This document shows positions 1 to 11,545 of a DNA stretch of 64,000 bases, piece by piece. A program made the translations under genes and the position numbers. The notes under the pieces were generated by a model. The model worked only from the letters and a program-made list of their open reading frames with translations. It had not been told where the DNA came from and did no database searches. Position 1 is the first letter of the stretch, and every line of letters starts with the position of its first letter. The stretch lies in contig JABAKD010000030.1 of assembly GCA_012845835.1 (NCBI GenBank), positions 12,441,580 through 12,505,579 of the forward strand. Reading direction: 5' to 3'. Origin of the DNA: Undaria pinnatifida (lineage: Eukaryota; Sar; Phaeophyceae; Laminariales; Alariaceae).

Positions 1-1871
1 GTGGCTGGGTTGGGCCGTGGAAGGAGTAGGCCGCAGGGTTTTGCAAAACTTTTACCTGGTAGAATGGATCTCAAATGGAGGCTTATTTCTTGGGGAGAGG
101 ATGACAAGTACCGAACTACCGTAATGCCTTTTTACGGGATCGGTATTTCCGGGATCGGTATGCGATACCGTAAAATGCCCATACGGTCCCGATATTGTTT
201 GTGGTTTGGGTATCCCGATACCGATACCGTTTCACGGCATTACCGATACGGTATGACTCCGGTATCGTCGCATGCATGCGCGTAATGGGCCGTATAGGCC
301 AATCGAAGTCCTAAATGCCACAGTGCTGCAAGGGAAAGTTGATAAATGGCACAGTTGTTCGTGGAGCAGATTGTAGAAGTTTAGCTAGTGTAGTACAATG
401 AATTCCAGTAGTATTTGTAGCAGTACCAGGTAGCTGTAGAAGAAATTTACACTGAGTGTACGTGCTGAGCGTTGGCTTGCAGTATAGGTATGTTGACCGT
501 TCCCCTGCAATATAGATGCGGCGGTGATCGATCGCGGCGAGTACGTGCCGTCGATAGTAGGTCCAAAGAATCATGCAGCTCACGCCCCGATCAGACAGGC
601 TTTCATTTGTGGTGCTGTGCGCGTGATCGAGGGTTAGGTTTGGCAACAACGGTGGTGCTGTTGTGTCGTGTGCTGACGCGCTAATACAAAGATAAATTAT
701 AAGGAGAGCGTCAACGTGGAAGCGGCCGTGGTGTAGAATCTGGTATAATATGTACGAAGTATCATGGCTAATGAAATAATGGTTTATGGCTTTAATCTAT
801 TGATACTGTATACCAGGGCAATAAGAGTTGTGCTGCATTTCCATTTCCTACCGAACGTTCATTGTTTTGTATTTTCCCTTCAATCTAGACAATAGCTCAA
901 CAAACCAATGTACAAACCTCATGCACACTTTCGATGCTATTTAATACCACCGTATACCTATTGCCAGCACTGCCGTTTTTTACTGTCGTCTCCTCTTGTT
1001 TACCCATGATACATTACGGGCATGCGCGGAGCCGCAGGCGGACTTTAGCCCGCCTGAGCCCGCCGGGGCGGAGCCCTCCTTGTAGTATCTACGATGGTGG
1101 GGTTTCGGGGGCTGTAAGCGGAGCAAGTCGGTGCACTGAGTTACTGTGAACAGTTGTCGTTGAACGTGAGCAGACTTTCTGGTGCACCACAAGTTTTTCT
1201 CTTTTTTTCTTCGTTGTTTTCTATTTCCCGCTGCAGTATTTCACCATTCGTTCGGTTGTGTTTCTCTCCCGCTGCAGTATTGCACCATTTGTTTGGTTGT
1301 GTTTCTCCCTTGCCTGGTATTTTCAAGGTCGGCCCCCTGCGTTGGTGGGTGTGCGTGGCTAATGGTTTCTCTTGTGCTGCCATTCGGTTCAAATGCACGT
1401 AGATAGATGTGGTCGTTGGTGTGCCGCTGACTATTGGCGTCTGTTGACTGTACCATACATCGCCGCTTCCCACCCCTCACCGCCCTCACCCCCCCCACCC
1501 AACTCTCTTCGCGCTTCGAGCAGGGCCGACCAGAAGGCGCCTTAGGAACACGGCGTAACACGCGCAGCTCGACCACCCTCGTATATGGTCAAGGGTGCAA
1601 CGGGAGCTCTTAGAAAAGGGTTGAACCCCAATGCAATCGCTGTGGTTTCCTTTAAAGCCTGCGCCGGGGGGAATTGCATGGTTTTTGTTTCTTTGAAAGG
1701 CATGTTTTGAGACCGAGGAACGGGGGGTTTCTTGGAGATTTTCGGGGATTTCGGTCTTGTCTCGCGGGGGTTTCCGCGAGGTAAAAAGCTGAGGCAACGG
1801 TCATGTAGCGCCGTATTTCCCAACTGATGCAAGTAAAAATCCGCTTGACGGCAAAAGTTACCAGGGCTCGT
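1..1871. other. Gene-free repeat-rich stretch
   Basis: I see no convincing gene here. Bases 105-265 are crowded with short inverted ggtat/ataccg units, giving many possible small hairpins. Open frames on both strands are short and show no recognisable domain or splice-site structure. Isolated taccaggta/acctggta motifs occur near 53 and 425. Confidence 0.5.
1225..1313 (+). repeat. Two-copy tandem repeat of about 40 bp
   Basis: Two adjacent units share cccgctgcagtatt followed by caccatt, gttyggttgtg and tttctc, with only a few differences. It is a simple local duplication with no coding support. Confidence 0.6.
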
Positions 1872-1990
1872 CACAGGTCGAGTCACTGGTCACGGGTCGG
1901 CCGCGTCAGGGCAACCCGACGTGGCCCGACCCGACCCGTCTTGACCCGCGGGTCGCGTCGTGACCCTTGAAAACCCCTGGAAGCTGCGCC
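1872..1990 (+). repeat. Dispersed GGGTC/GACCC-rich repeat, copy 1 (family E)
   Basis: The stretch is built from degenerate gggtcgg / cccgaccc units and ends in a cgtgacccttgaaaacccctgg-like tail. Similar stretches with the same cgggtc core and a ttgaaaac/ttttcaaa element occur at 4370-4545 and 30480-30735, which makes it a dispersed family rather than a local low-complexity run. Confidence 0.5.
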
Positions 1991-2090
1991 CATCGTTTTG
2001 CACTGCAAGATGCATGGGCCAGGAAGCACGCGCCGAGGTGTGGCCTATTATGAGTAGGTAGTCCCCGTGCCTTGCCTTTGGTGGCGTTGC

Positions 2091-2212
2091 CTCGCCCCTA
2101 TAGTAGATATGCCTTCGCATTGCTATATAGTTCGGATGGTATTACCCGCACCTTTTGGCTGTTGCCTCCCCCGTATAGTAGACATGCCTCCGCGCTATTG
2201 TAGTTCGGACCA
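2091..2212 (+). repeat. Tandem duplication, about 77 bp period
   Basis: The block ctatagtagatatgcctt...gctatatagttcgga recurs as gtatagtagacatgcctc...gctattgtagttcgga about 77 bp later. A long plus-strand open frame over this region is explained by the duplication and has no protein-like features. Confidence 0.55.
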
Positions 2213-3775
2213 ACATGGGCGAAACAGCTACGAATATACGAATATTTTCTCATTTTCTCGTTTTTTTTTGTTGGTGCGGTTGCTTGGCCAATGGTATGTG
2301 TCCGGCCGTGCAACACCCGACGCTGTCTTGTATCTTTGTAACTGCTGTAAAATATTGATCTCGGGACCTAGGCTCATAGGTGTCTGTGCAAAATCGTTCG
2401 CCTTTGCGCAACGCAAGTCTTGTCACCTTTCGCCTTTTTTTGTTTCTGTTTTGCGGTCTACATTTCTGCCTCCCGAAAGGTACGATGCTTTTTCCCTTGT
2501 GTCTAATATATGATAGTGATGTTATGCTGTACGACGTGTCATTTCTCGTTTGCCCTTGGAACCCTCAAACTCAATTCTGAATCTACTTCAGTAGGCGATG
2601 ATGGGGGAGCGTGGGGGGATGTACTGTTTCTTCTAGAAAATTAGTACGAGGGGGGGCGTCGAAGTGTTTACTAGCGGCGGTTCGGTGTTGTGCCAGGCCT
2701 CGAAACGGTTTACCGGAAGTCGCAATTTACGAGCAGTTCGCAGAATGCTGGAGATGTAGCGCGAAGGGGGCGAGGGGCGTTCATGGTCGCCCTTGAGAAG
2801 TTGGATAATCTAGCAGAGGTGCGGGGAGGGAGGGAGGGGGGGAGGAGCGGTAACAGGTGAAAGAACGTAAGGCGCGGTTATTCTGATTGATTTTGCGGTA
2901 ACCAAGTATGATAGGTACAGGATAGCAGCAACAAAACTTATACCAGGTATTATGCATCGGTGGCACTCCGACTTGACGTTCGCCACAGTGGGCATGAATG
3001 AGTTTGAAGCACAAACCGTGTGCACTTCTGGTTCACAGTCACACAGACAGGAGGTGGTTGATTTTGAAGCGCAAACCGTTTACAAACGTAGCTTCAGCTA
3101 TCGGACCTCGAACGACATCATTTCCAACCAACCCGAAAGCATCGCATCAGCCTTCGAGGTCGACAACAATGCGCAACTTTCGTCCTAAACAATATAAAGG
3201 CGAAAGCTATCTGTTCGCGTAGTATCGAGCGGGGTTTAACACCGACCTTCCGTCGACGTACTGTATGTAGTAAGGAATGTGGCCTAGTCTAAATCACGAA
3301 ATGAAGAGTTTCCTGTAGCCATTCTCCGGCTAAGGAAATCATAGCGGGCATATCAGTGTTTTTCGTGCTGTGTGTTACGGTGGTACTAAATAGATGGGTC
3401 CTCACACGTAGGACGTAGGACCTATTTAGCTTGCACACCTAATATGACCTAACTCTGTACAAAATGGAAAGCCACTGTGCTGTGTGGTCGGGAGGTTTTC
3501 CTTTGCAATTGGGTAGACACGCCGAGAAGGGGAGAGCAGGGGCGGGAGGGACCCTGTCTTCCCTCGTCGGCGTGGACACTTTTCTCATCATTTGTTTGCG
3601 GTCGTCGTTTTGACGGTAGAAAGGATGGAAAGGTGCGGTTATCAGCATGGGTCCAAAGAAAACTGCAGTTATTAACAGTCTAGTCTAATAGCTATACTCT
3701 TTTTCACTCGTACAACGCTAAAAGAAAAACACCAGTATTTTTTCTCTACAGTAGGATACGACTCTGCCGCGACAT
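2213..3775. other. Gene-free stretch
   Basis: I see no supportable gene, RNA or repeat family in this stretch beyond a purine-rich run near 2820-2855 and an isolated taccaggta motif at 2942. Confidence 0.4.
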
Positions 3776-4185
3776 TTAAGCCATTTTGTCTTCTATGGAA
3801 AAGCCATCGACGACACGAGGGAGCAGGGTCGTGGGCGAAATGACACATGTACCAGGGATACCACCCGGCTTCCGACTATTGGCAAGACCCGATGCCCTCG
3901 AAGGACTGTTGTCGTTTTGCTTTGTCGACCTTCCAGCGTCACCCATAACATGAGTCGTGATCAACTCGATGTCCTTGAACGACTGTTGCTTTGTCGGCAA
4001 TCCAGCGTCACACATGACAGATATTCTTCCTCTTTCCCCGTCTAACCCGGAACCTGCTGAGCCCTCCGGTGTACTTTTCGGGGTCGCATTGCATTCCTTC
4101 TTGTCGCCTCTAGAGCGTAAACGGTGCACAACACGGAGTTCGCGCTCCGCGCTTTCTTTCCCGACCATGCTTATTCGACGAACAT
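3776..4185 (-). CDS. Possible terminal coding exon, hypothetical protein
   Basis: On the minus strand, a candidate 3' splice acceptor (pyrimidine-rich gggctctctgtag) is followed by a 136-codon frame ending in a stop at 3776. The exon would enter in phase 1. It is polar, rich in Ser, Gly, Lys and Arg, and contains an internal repeat of a (M)(C/G)DAG-(L/R)-(P/S)-TKQ motif, matching a duplicated DNA segment of about 60 bp. I recognise no domain. It could be the last exon of the SANT-like gene to its right, but that gene's last confident exon ends in phase 0, so an unseen exon would be needed between them. It could equally be a chance open frame. Confidence 0.25.
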
Positions 4186-4369
4186 CTACAGAGAGCCCAA
4201 AGAGTTCCCAGCCGAAAACCAATAACAGCGCAAAACGCTAAGAGGCCGCCTGTTGTTGTTGACCAACAAGGGTGAACGTGAACAAAAAAACAGCTTCACC
4301 CTCTTTGACGGCTGCAAAGAAAACTACACAAAACTACCCATCACAATTTTTTTGGAGCTTTTCAGGCGC

Positions 4370-4545
4370 CGGATCACTTCTCACTTCTCGCGGGTCGGGG
4401 TCGGCGTCCAGACCCGACCCAGCCCGACCCGAGACATTTCGAACACCTCCTGACTCGACTCGCCTCGACCCGTGATACTTTGAAAACCTGCCGATCCGAC
4501 CCGCGGGCCGGGTCATGACACGTAAAAAGCCCTGCATTTTTTTTG
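4370..4545 (+). repeat. Dispersed GGGTC/GACCC-rich repeat, copy 2 (family E)
   Basis: This segment contains gcgggtcggggtcgg, several cccgaccc units, gactcgactcg and a tactttgaaaacctg element, then gacccgcgggccgggtcatgac. Order and content resemble copies 1 (1872-1990) and 3 (30480-30735). Confidence 0.5.
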
Positions 4546-4831
4546 TTACTCGTTTGTCCCCAAAAACGTGGACGCCGTTCTAAAAGAGGTAAACAAGGAG
4601 CCACATCCGGCAGTCCAACACAGAACGCGCATTTCTCCCGGGGGGGGGGGCTATGTTAACCTTGTACATGCAGAAAACGCCTTTTTCAGGTATCCCACCA
4701 CGGCGTAAATTCCAGCCCCGACCCAGCCGAGAAAATTAAGCAAGGAAACGTACGCGCTTTCAACGCCAAAAAAGCAAACACGCTATCTACAGAGGTGTCA
4801 ACAGTCGCGACGGCTAAGAAACGTGCTTGCT

Positions 4832-4877
<46 letters not shown>

Positions 4878-4896
4878 GCGCACGCACGCACGCACA
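4832..4896 (+). repeat. (ACGC)n microsatellite
   Basis: About 65 bp of nearly perfect four-base acgc repeat. The alternating Ala-Cys-Val-Arg peptides read from the minus strand are an artefact of it. Confidence 0.9.
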
Positions 4897-6039
4897 CGGC
4901 GCCGTGGCAGAGTATATCTCCAGACTGCGTCTGGACTGACGCATTCCTAGATCGACAAAGAAACAAACATGCGTTCTGAGCCACCTGGTACATATCATAC
5001 AGAAGCATGCCTCGGTTCTTCGCGCTACCGACACACGCCTATCCGTGCCACGCTACCAACTGAACTGTTGGTGCGCGCTGGATAGGTTAAACAAAAAACA
5101 GCCAGAGCCTTCCGGTAGTTGGCAAGGAAGCAAGAGTGCGCTTGTCATCGCAAGGCGTATACGCTAGGGGTACTTGCGTACCTACCCGAGTATTCGAGTA
5201 CCAACCCGAGCACGACCAAAACAACCAGGCTGGGTACCAGGGTATCGCCAGAGGATAGTACATTCTACAACATACATTCAAAGCAAGCACAGCCGTGGCT
5301 ACAGGGGCCGCAAAATTGCCGTTTTTTTCCTCTTCCCTTTCCCCTGTCGGCCGCCGGACAAGCGGGTGCCGGTACCCGGGCGCATGCTACAGTAGAGGCG
5401 CAACAAAATTTCTGAGGCTCTTCACTTGAGGAGCGCGCCATAACGCCATATCTCGAAAAAAAATGGCTTAGAGAAAACTTGTACTCTTAACCCATACGAT
5501 GAAATCCCATAGCCTAGGTGTACAACCCTAACCCAGAAAAGTACCAATGTACCACCTATATAACACAACATGGGATTCGAACAATGTTGGATGGTTTAGA
5601 ACGCACTTCAGGAGGCCCGCGCAAGTCGCGAAAAAATCGACCAAAAAAATGCTACGTACCCCTATGATATCGTGGCAAGCTTGAGGAGCCCCGCCAGAAG
5701 AACAAAAAAATTCAAACAGTGTCCAAAAACGTCTAAAAAAGTATCTACCCTTATCGCAGCCAGCATCAGAACGGAGAACAAAGGGCCATTCACAGCAGCA
5801 GCATCCTCTACAGCATCATCCTAGTCGGGAGGTTCCTCCGCTTCAGCGCCGCGGCGGACTTCTGCTCGCGGACGGCAACGAGCGACAGCAAGGTTTCACA
5901 AGTTGGAAAAATCAGATAAATATACATGATCTACAGATGCCTATAGATGATCTATGGATGATCTATGTATTTCGGGGCAGACAGATCCTTCGACACATGC
6001 CACGGTAGAGGTGCACCTCTAAAAGGGTTACCGTAACCC
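4897..6039. other. Gene-free stretch with short repeats
   Basis: No gene is supported. Around 5410-5440 is a ttctgaggctcttcacttgaggagc hairpin-like block, similar to blocks at 26966, 27780 and 37136. Around 5930-5975 is a gatctatagatgatct-type short repeat. Confidence 0.4.
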
Positions 6040-6480
6040 TAAACTTGACGGTACCGCACGCCCAAACCTAACCCTGACCCTTACCCAACCCCACCCCTAA
6101 CCTTAACCCCAACCCGAACCCCAACCCTAAACTTAAACCCTAACCCCAACCCTAAGATTAATAACCCTAACTCCAACCCCAGAGTTAATCCCAACCACCA
6201 CCCTAACCGCAACCCCAACCGTAACGCCACCCCATCCCTAATCTTGACCCCAACCCGAACCTTAATCCTAACCCCAATCCCAAAGTTAACACTAACCCCA
6301 ACCCTACGATTAACCCTAACCGCAACCCCAACCGTAACCCCACCCCTACCCTTAGTCCTAACCCCAACCTAACCTGGACCCTAACCATAAACCTAACCGC
6401 AACCCCAACCCTAATCCCAGCGCCATCCTTAGTCTTAAACCCAACCTAACCTGGACCCGCCTAACCCCAACCCCAGCGCC
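6040..6480 (+). repeat. Degenerate telomere-like CCCTAA/CCCCAACC array
   Basis: About 440 bp is made almost entirely of variants of ccctaa, ccccaacc and ccgtaacc. These are diverged relatives of the CCCTAA/TTAGGG telomere repeat used by brown algae and many eukaryotes. The units are too degenerate for an active telomere, and unique sequence plus a coding exon lie immediately to the right. It is therefore an interstitial telomere-like sequence. Confidence 0.8.
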
Positions 6481-6539
6481 AACCGTAACCGAGACGGTGA
6501 CTAGTGCGCGCCGGGTGGCATTCCACCCACGAATCGTAC

Positions 6540-9500
6540 CTGCAAAGCTTCCGGTCCCGCGTCTCGCATAACACCGTGCAGGATGTCTACCCCATGCTCC
6601 ACTGGGTAGCGGTTGTGATATATTTCGGAGGCAAGGCTCGCCAAAAGGTTGTGGTAGTGCTCTCCGGGAAACGCCATGAATTTTCCTGGAGATAAACAAG
6701 GTATTAATATTAGTAGCAAGAGCCGACGCCGTAAATGGGGGAATGGTGTAATCATCGTACCTTTTCTTTTTCTTTTTATTAAAAATAAAGCTTAAGCTCA
6801 CCACACTCCCACGTATTTTCATACACGTCGTGTGCCAATTCAACTCAATTGTATTCGCAACCCAGCGATAGCTGCCGTGTCCTTCAGTTCCCGTGGCAGC
6901 GACAGCGCGAGCTGTCCCTGACCATCGTACCGTTCACGGGGGGGGTGTACTCAGTTTGTGCATGGCCGTAGTCGTATGACCATAGACCCTTGCATCCCTT
7001 CTATGCCCGGACCGAGCACGTCGGGTTTTTACCAACCAGGCAGACATTGCTTGTACCAAGCGCGAAGCGCCGTGGGGTGTTAGGCGAGTCGCATGAAGGG
7101 TGACCTGCATCCTTTCAAGAACTGCTCGTAAGACGGACTTCGGCACCTTGCGCTTACTTTCTTGCTTATGGATGACAGCGCCAATGAGTTACTTTGTTTT
7201 CTGGCGTGGCAACTCCAGAGACAGCAATGGGTATTACTATGTAACTGCCTCGTGGGTGCCATCCCATGTTCACACTACGTGATGCGATCATTCTCCTTGT
7301 GCGGAGTTAGGGTTCTTCACCCCGCACAATATGATCTATACTACTACTGTAGTAACTCCATAACCATCATGGTGACCACCAAGAAAAAAAAAAACGGCAC
7401 CCTGGTTGTCTAGGCCACGCAATGATTGGCATGTTTTACAGCGTCGATGCCAACCAATGCCAACCCCAATATACACATAATGTTTACGGCGTCGGTGCCA
7501 ACCGAGGCCAACTATTATATATTTGTTTTACCGTTTACGGGGGGTGCAGTAGTTTGAGAACAGGCCCAAGCATACAAATGTTTGCTGTCAGTGGCGATGC
7601 CCGAAGGAGCAAGCCAACGTGTGTCCCCCACCGCCCCTGATGGCATGTTTTGATTTGGTTTGAATAGGTTGGGTGTGTTTTAGGGGTTGAGATGGATAAT
7701 TTTCTGTGCCTGACAGGCAATGCGCGTATGGTTGACAACAATCGCTCCGTTCGAAACGCCAGGCTCGTGTCCAAAACGTGGGTTCAGTTGTAGAAGGGTT
7801 ATACATCCCATTCACAGCTTCAAAACTGATCCCAAACATACTAAGAAGTTTTTGACCAAAAACATGGGTACAGCAGTATTAAATGGAGCACGAGGAAGCA
7901 AATTTTCCTCCCAAAACATGGGTACATCAGTGATAAGCGATAAGCGGGGTATGATAAGTGCCGCACACGAAGGCGAGGCTAGTAGGCGCGGCCACACTAT
8001 TGACAAAACAGATAGTTTTCTACCTTGCAGCAGCAAGCGAGCGCCTTTACGTGCATACAAACAAACTGCAGAAACTGGATTGCCTGCCTGCCGGAGTCAA
8101 GAAAAACGGCTTACACTAACAAAAAACGCAGGAGATCTACCTGAACTGCAGGGAAAAACACGACGCATCGCTCCCCCCCCCTCTACCAAAACGCTAAAGT
8201 AAAACCGGAATGTGGTGTTACTTCGATTATATTATCGTGGGCAAGCGGCTGCAACACTCCAGGTAGTGGTCTTGGGGTATTGAGTTGATGCTGTGCATAG
8301 TTGACAACAATAACACGACACTATGAAACACGTCAATTAACAAAATATTACGTATACGAAGTAGAAAGGCAACAGGGGCACCCACAACACCATGTAGAAA
8401 AACAAACGCGGCACCAACAGCATTTAGAAACTGAAAAACTTACAACCTCGTCAACTTGCCTAACCTATATGCCCACATGCCTCACCGTGCAACTCCCACT
8501 TGAGGTACTCCATCGCCGCCATATCTTCGGGGCTGTCAGTAAACGACACATCATGCCTCCCACTCGCAGTAGACCCGTGCCCCTGAGGCTGCGGACGAGC
8601 GTTTCCCGATACACGCCGCTTCTGCCGCGGCGGCTCTTCCCCTGAACTCCTGCGTTTCCTAACTCCTAGCAGCTGTCGCCCTAATTCCCGTCCCTGTAGC
8701 CCACCGGTGGCAGAGTTATTCCTACTAGAGAGGGTATCCACCCCAGACGCAGACGACAGCGACGGCAAATTGGAGGCGCTGGAGGTGGGAGTTACGGGCG
8801 CGTCTTGTGCGAGCGCGATATCTCCCCCTGCCCGTTTGATAACTGCGGGGGACGGGTTGTACGGGTGCCGTTTTCCTCGGGGGTCGACGTAGCTGGTTGT
8901 AGGTCGCATGCCATCCTCACCATCAATACCACCACCATCTGGGAATGGAGCTGCTGCTGCTGCTGCTGCTGCTGGCGGCGGTGGCTGTAGCTGTGTCGCT
9001 AACGCCACTCCAGACGCCGGATCGCGAGGCCTACTTTCTGACAGGGGTGCCGCGGCTTGCTTCGTTGTAGCCTTGGGAGCGCTCGTCGCACTTTCCCCCG
9101 AAACAAGACTCCCGGAAACAGTGTTAGGGTCAACGGCCACAGCCACCACGCCGGACACGCCGGCCGCGGACTCCGCGCCGGCAGCGATCTTCGGGGTTCC
9201 ACCATTCGCGGGAGGTAGTGGCGGGGTGTCGCCCCCATTCCGTTGCGCGACGGGGAATGACCCTCCAACTGCTGTTGGTCTTGCAGCCTCGGGAGAGGGT
9301 TGGGCAGGGCTTGCCTGTTGGAGGGTGGTTGTGCCAGTCGGTGCAGCCGACGCAGCTGGCGTAGCCAGCGCAGCATGCGCGGCCAGCGCAGGGGGCGTGA
9401 CGGGCCCGGCCGGCGCAACCTCTCGCGGCGGCGGCGGCAGCGGTGGCGGCTGCACAATTTTGGACGATCTGCCAACGGTTACCGGCGATGTCCCCTTCTC

Positions 9501-11545
9501 CCACGGTGTCGGAACCGGCGGCCGGGTTGCATCGGACGCGGGTTGCGCCGCGTTGGCTGCTGGAGGCGGTCGCAACACCGGCGACGGCTCAGAAGGCGCA
9601 GCGGCGGCGGCGTCCGAGCGGGGCGCTAAGGTAGGGTGGCGGTGGGGGTCGAGCGCATTTTGAGCCATGTCTCTTTCGAGCGGATCTGCATACCGGAACC
9701 GAGGAGCGTCGTGTGTGTCATGCAACACGCGGTTTTTGAGAGGTTTTCGCTCCCTTGCCAAGAACGCCATCTCGAGCCGGACTAGCTTCATGCTCAGGGC
9801 GCGGCGCTCGAAGTCGCTGAGCTCGCGTAGGGGTGTCGGTGGGCAGAGGAGTTCAGGGATCCGCTTGTCGTCCATCAGCTTCTGAATAATACGATGTACC
9901 GAACACCTGTTGGGAACAAATGACGTCACGCCGTTATAACACAGACGTTGTATTATTACATGCTTACTGCTGTTGTATTAATAGTTGACTTCACGTCAAC
10001 GACTGTTGCTCTGTTTCGTCCATAAAAGCTATTGGTAGAATGGCAGCGGTCGTGGTGAATTACCAGGCACACAATTCAAGAATGTGCTTGTAGCAGGAAA
10101 TTAGTTCCGTGTGTAGTCTATTGCTATTTCATGGGCCGTATTTAACTTGCCATCCGACATTTTCGTGTGTATCCGATTCCCCCGTTCTTGTGTCAAGAAA
10201 AAAACACACAAAAAAACACACCGGTATGGTACCAGTACCTAGTATAATGCCTACAGCAGGTATAACGACTGCAGCAATACGTGCGCACTTCTACTGTGTC
10301 CAGTTAAGGGTCATGAGTTATTATTATCAATAATAATAGGAGTGCATCGTAGGAGTACGAGGACGAGATGACGAATATTTCCAAACTCGTATCGTAGATT
10401 CTGGTACAAGATACTTGTTGCCAGTCACCGGCACGAATGACCGAGTAGAAGTCTGAAAAACGGTATTAGAGAACGTAACTCGTCCGTGTGGCCGTTTGTT
10501 GGTCGTTTGTATTCCAAGGGCGCGCAGGCGTGATGTGTGCGACTTGTGGAGTGATTTTGCCACAGCACCACCGTCTCGATCTGCTTGGAAAAAAATACTT
10601 CGGTACGACGAGTTACGAATTGCGAATTACGGTTTTACGGACGCTTAAAGAGACAGCCGTCGCTACTCGTACCGCCGCGGATTCGTACTGCCGCGGACAG
10701 ACCGCTAGACCACAACAACAACGGAAACGAAACCGTTTATTGGGGGAAAATATTACATCAGTACGTGGACGGCGTTATGATAACGTGGTTTTGCATCGTT
10801 CCATCGCTGGTACCTCTCAATCACGCCTTACGATAGCGCTAGCAAACCACGCCAGAACCTAAATCCGTTGTTGGATTCTATCCAACTTTAGGCTGAAGCA
10901 CACAGCGTATATGCACGTCCACAAAACTAACACCGCACTCATCACTCGTACATTAGCTTAAGCCCCTCTGACCACATCGTTTGTACTCTACTGCTGCCGA
11001 GACTCTCACCCGAGGAGCTCGCTCAGGAAGAACCTTACAGGCAGGCCAACCTCGACGCCAAACAGTAGCCCCGAGTGGAACAACTCGTACGTGAACTCAA
11101 AGTAGTCGTTCTCCGCGGGTGTCCACGGCCCGTGCACCTCGCTGAACCACTGAGCTCGATTCGAGCGCAGCTCCGATACCCATCGGATGTGCTCACTGGA
11201 GATAAGCCCGGTGGATAGAACAGGCTGGTGGAATGTCGGTGGTGATGGCTGCGGGACGGGGGATGCAGCGGCGGTGCGGTGGGGTGCCTGTTGCACAGCA
11301 GCGGCTGGATCCATCAACCTAGAGATTTTTCGGTCGGCAGGACAAACCGAGTGCGCGATGCTAGGGATGGACAACAACGCGGTTGTCCGAGGTGTTCGTG
11401 GCTGAAGCAGCAGGTCGTCGTGGTAGAGTTGGCAAGATTGCCCTTTGCTTGATTTGGCTGTTTGAAGGCGGTAGATTGTAGATTGGTTGTCCTGCTGGCT
11501 GCTGCTGCTGCTGCTGCTGTGGAAAGGCTTTGGCTTTGATTGCAA
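6540..11545 (-). CDS. SANT/Myb-like domain protein, partial gene model
   Basis: Minus-strand gene of at least three exons: 11545-11010, 9906-8486 and 6685-6540. Donor and acceptor phases fit at both junctions (phase 2, then phase 1), giving about 701 codons so far. Exon 1 ends with a tryptophan-led helical domain (WTPAENDYFEFTYELF, then LPVRFFLSELLG). The splice joins it directly to CSVHRIIQKLM in exon 2. Together these resemble the 'WTxEE...LRxFLxxxLxCxxMRIxKK' domain seen in many stramenopile proteins, whose function I do not know. Exon 2 is mostly Ala/Pro/Ser/Gly low complexity with a basic RKRRSSGEEPPRQKRR patch, a possible nuclear signal. Exon 3 encodes a compact segment (FMAFPGEHYHNLLASLASEI...). 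The start is uncertain: Met at 11545, or at 11314 after a poly-Ser tract. The 3' end is unresolved. A nuclear DNA- or chromatin-binding role is inference only. Confidence 0.55.
6757..6931 (+). repeat. Dispersed repeat family C, copy 1
   Basis: A block of about 175 bp contains aaataaagctt-agctcaccac, cgtattttcatacacgtcgtgtg, a caattgtattcgca core and gacagcgcgagctgtccct near its end. Copies with the same order occur at 24871-25010, 25455-25635 and 47458-47620, all in plus orientation. It lies in an intron of the minus-strand SANT-like gene. Confidence 0.75.
6936..7414 (+). repeat. Dispersed repeat family A, full copy 1 (about 475 bp)
   Basis: This copy begins right after a poly-G tract with gtactcagtttgtgcatgg and ends with an A-rich tract followed by caccctggttgtct. 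It is closely similar along its whole length to 58062-58521. Partial copies of its left half lie at 54005-54210 (inverted), 55890-56060 and 56068-56175. It has no coding capacity beyond short chance frames and looks like a non-autonomous mobile element. Confidence 0.8.
7415..8485. other. Intronic sequence of the SANT-like gene
   Basis: No supported exon is seen. A plus-strand open frame of 160 codons (7720-8202) contains a short internal duplication (aacatgggtacaKcagt about 58 bp apart) and no recognisable domain, so I treat it as chance. Confidence 0.4.

Noticed and set aside
4686-5034. Repeated Arg-Ala-Cys-Val frames
   Set aside because: They are an artefact of the (acgc)n microsatellite.
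6934-7413. Small ORFs on both strands shared with 58228-58475
   Set aside because: The similarity is at the DNA level across the whole family A repeat. The frames differ in start, stop and content between copies, so no protein is conserved.
7720-8202. 160-codon plus-strand frame as a gene
   Set aside because: It lies in an intron of a minus-strand gene, has an internal DNA duplication, shows no domain, and has no splice partners.
8908-9663. Long plus-strand frame (251 codons) rich in Ala, Gly and Arg
   Set aside because: It is antisense to exon 2 of the SANT-like gene, whose own frame has matching splice junctions and an ordered N-terminal domain. High GC content produces the shadow frame.
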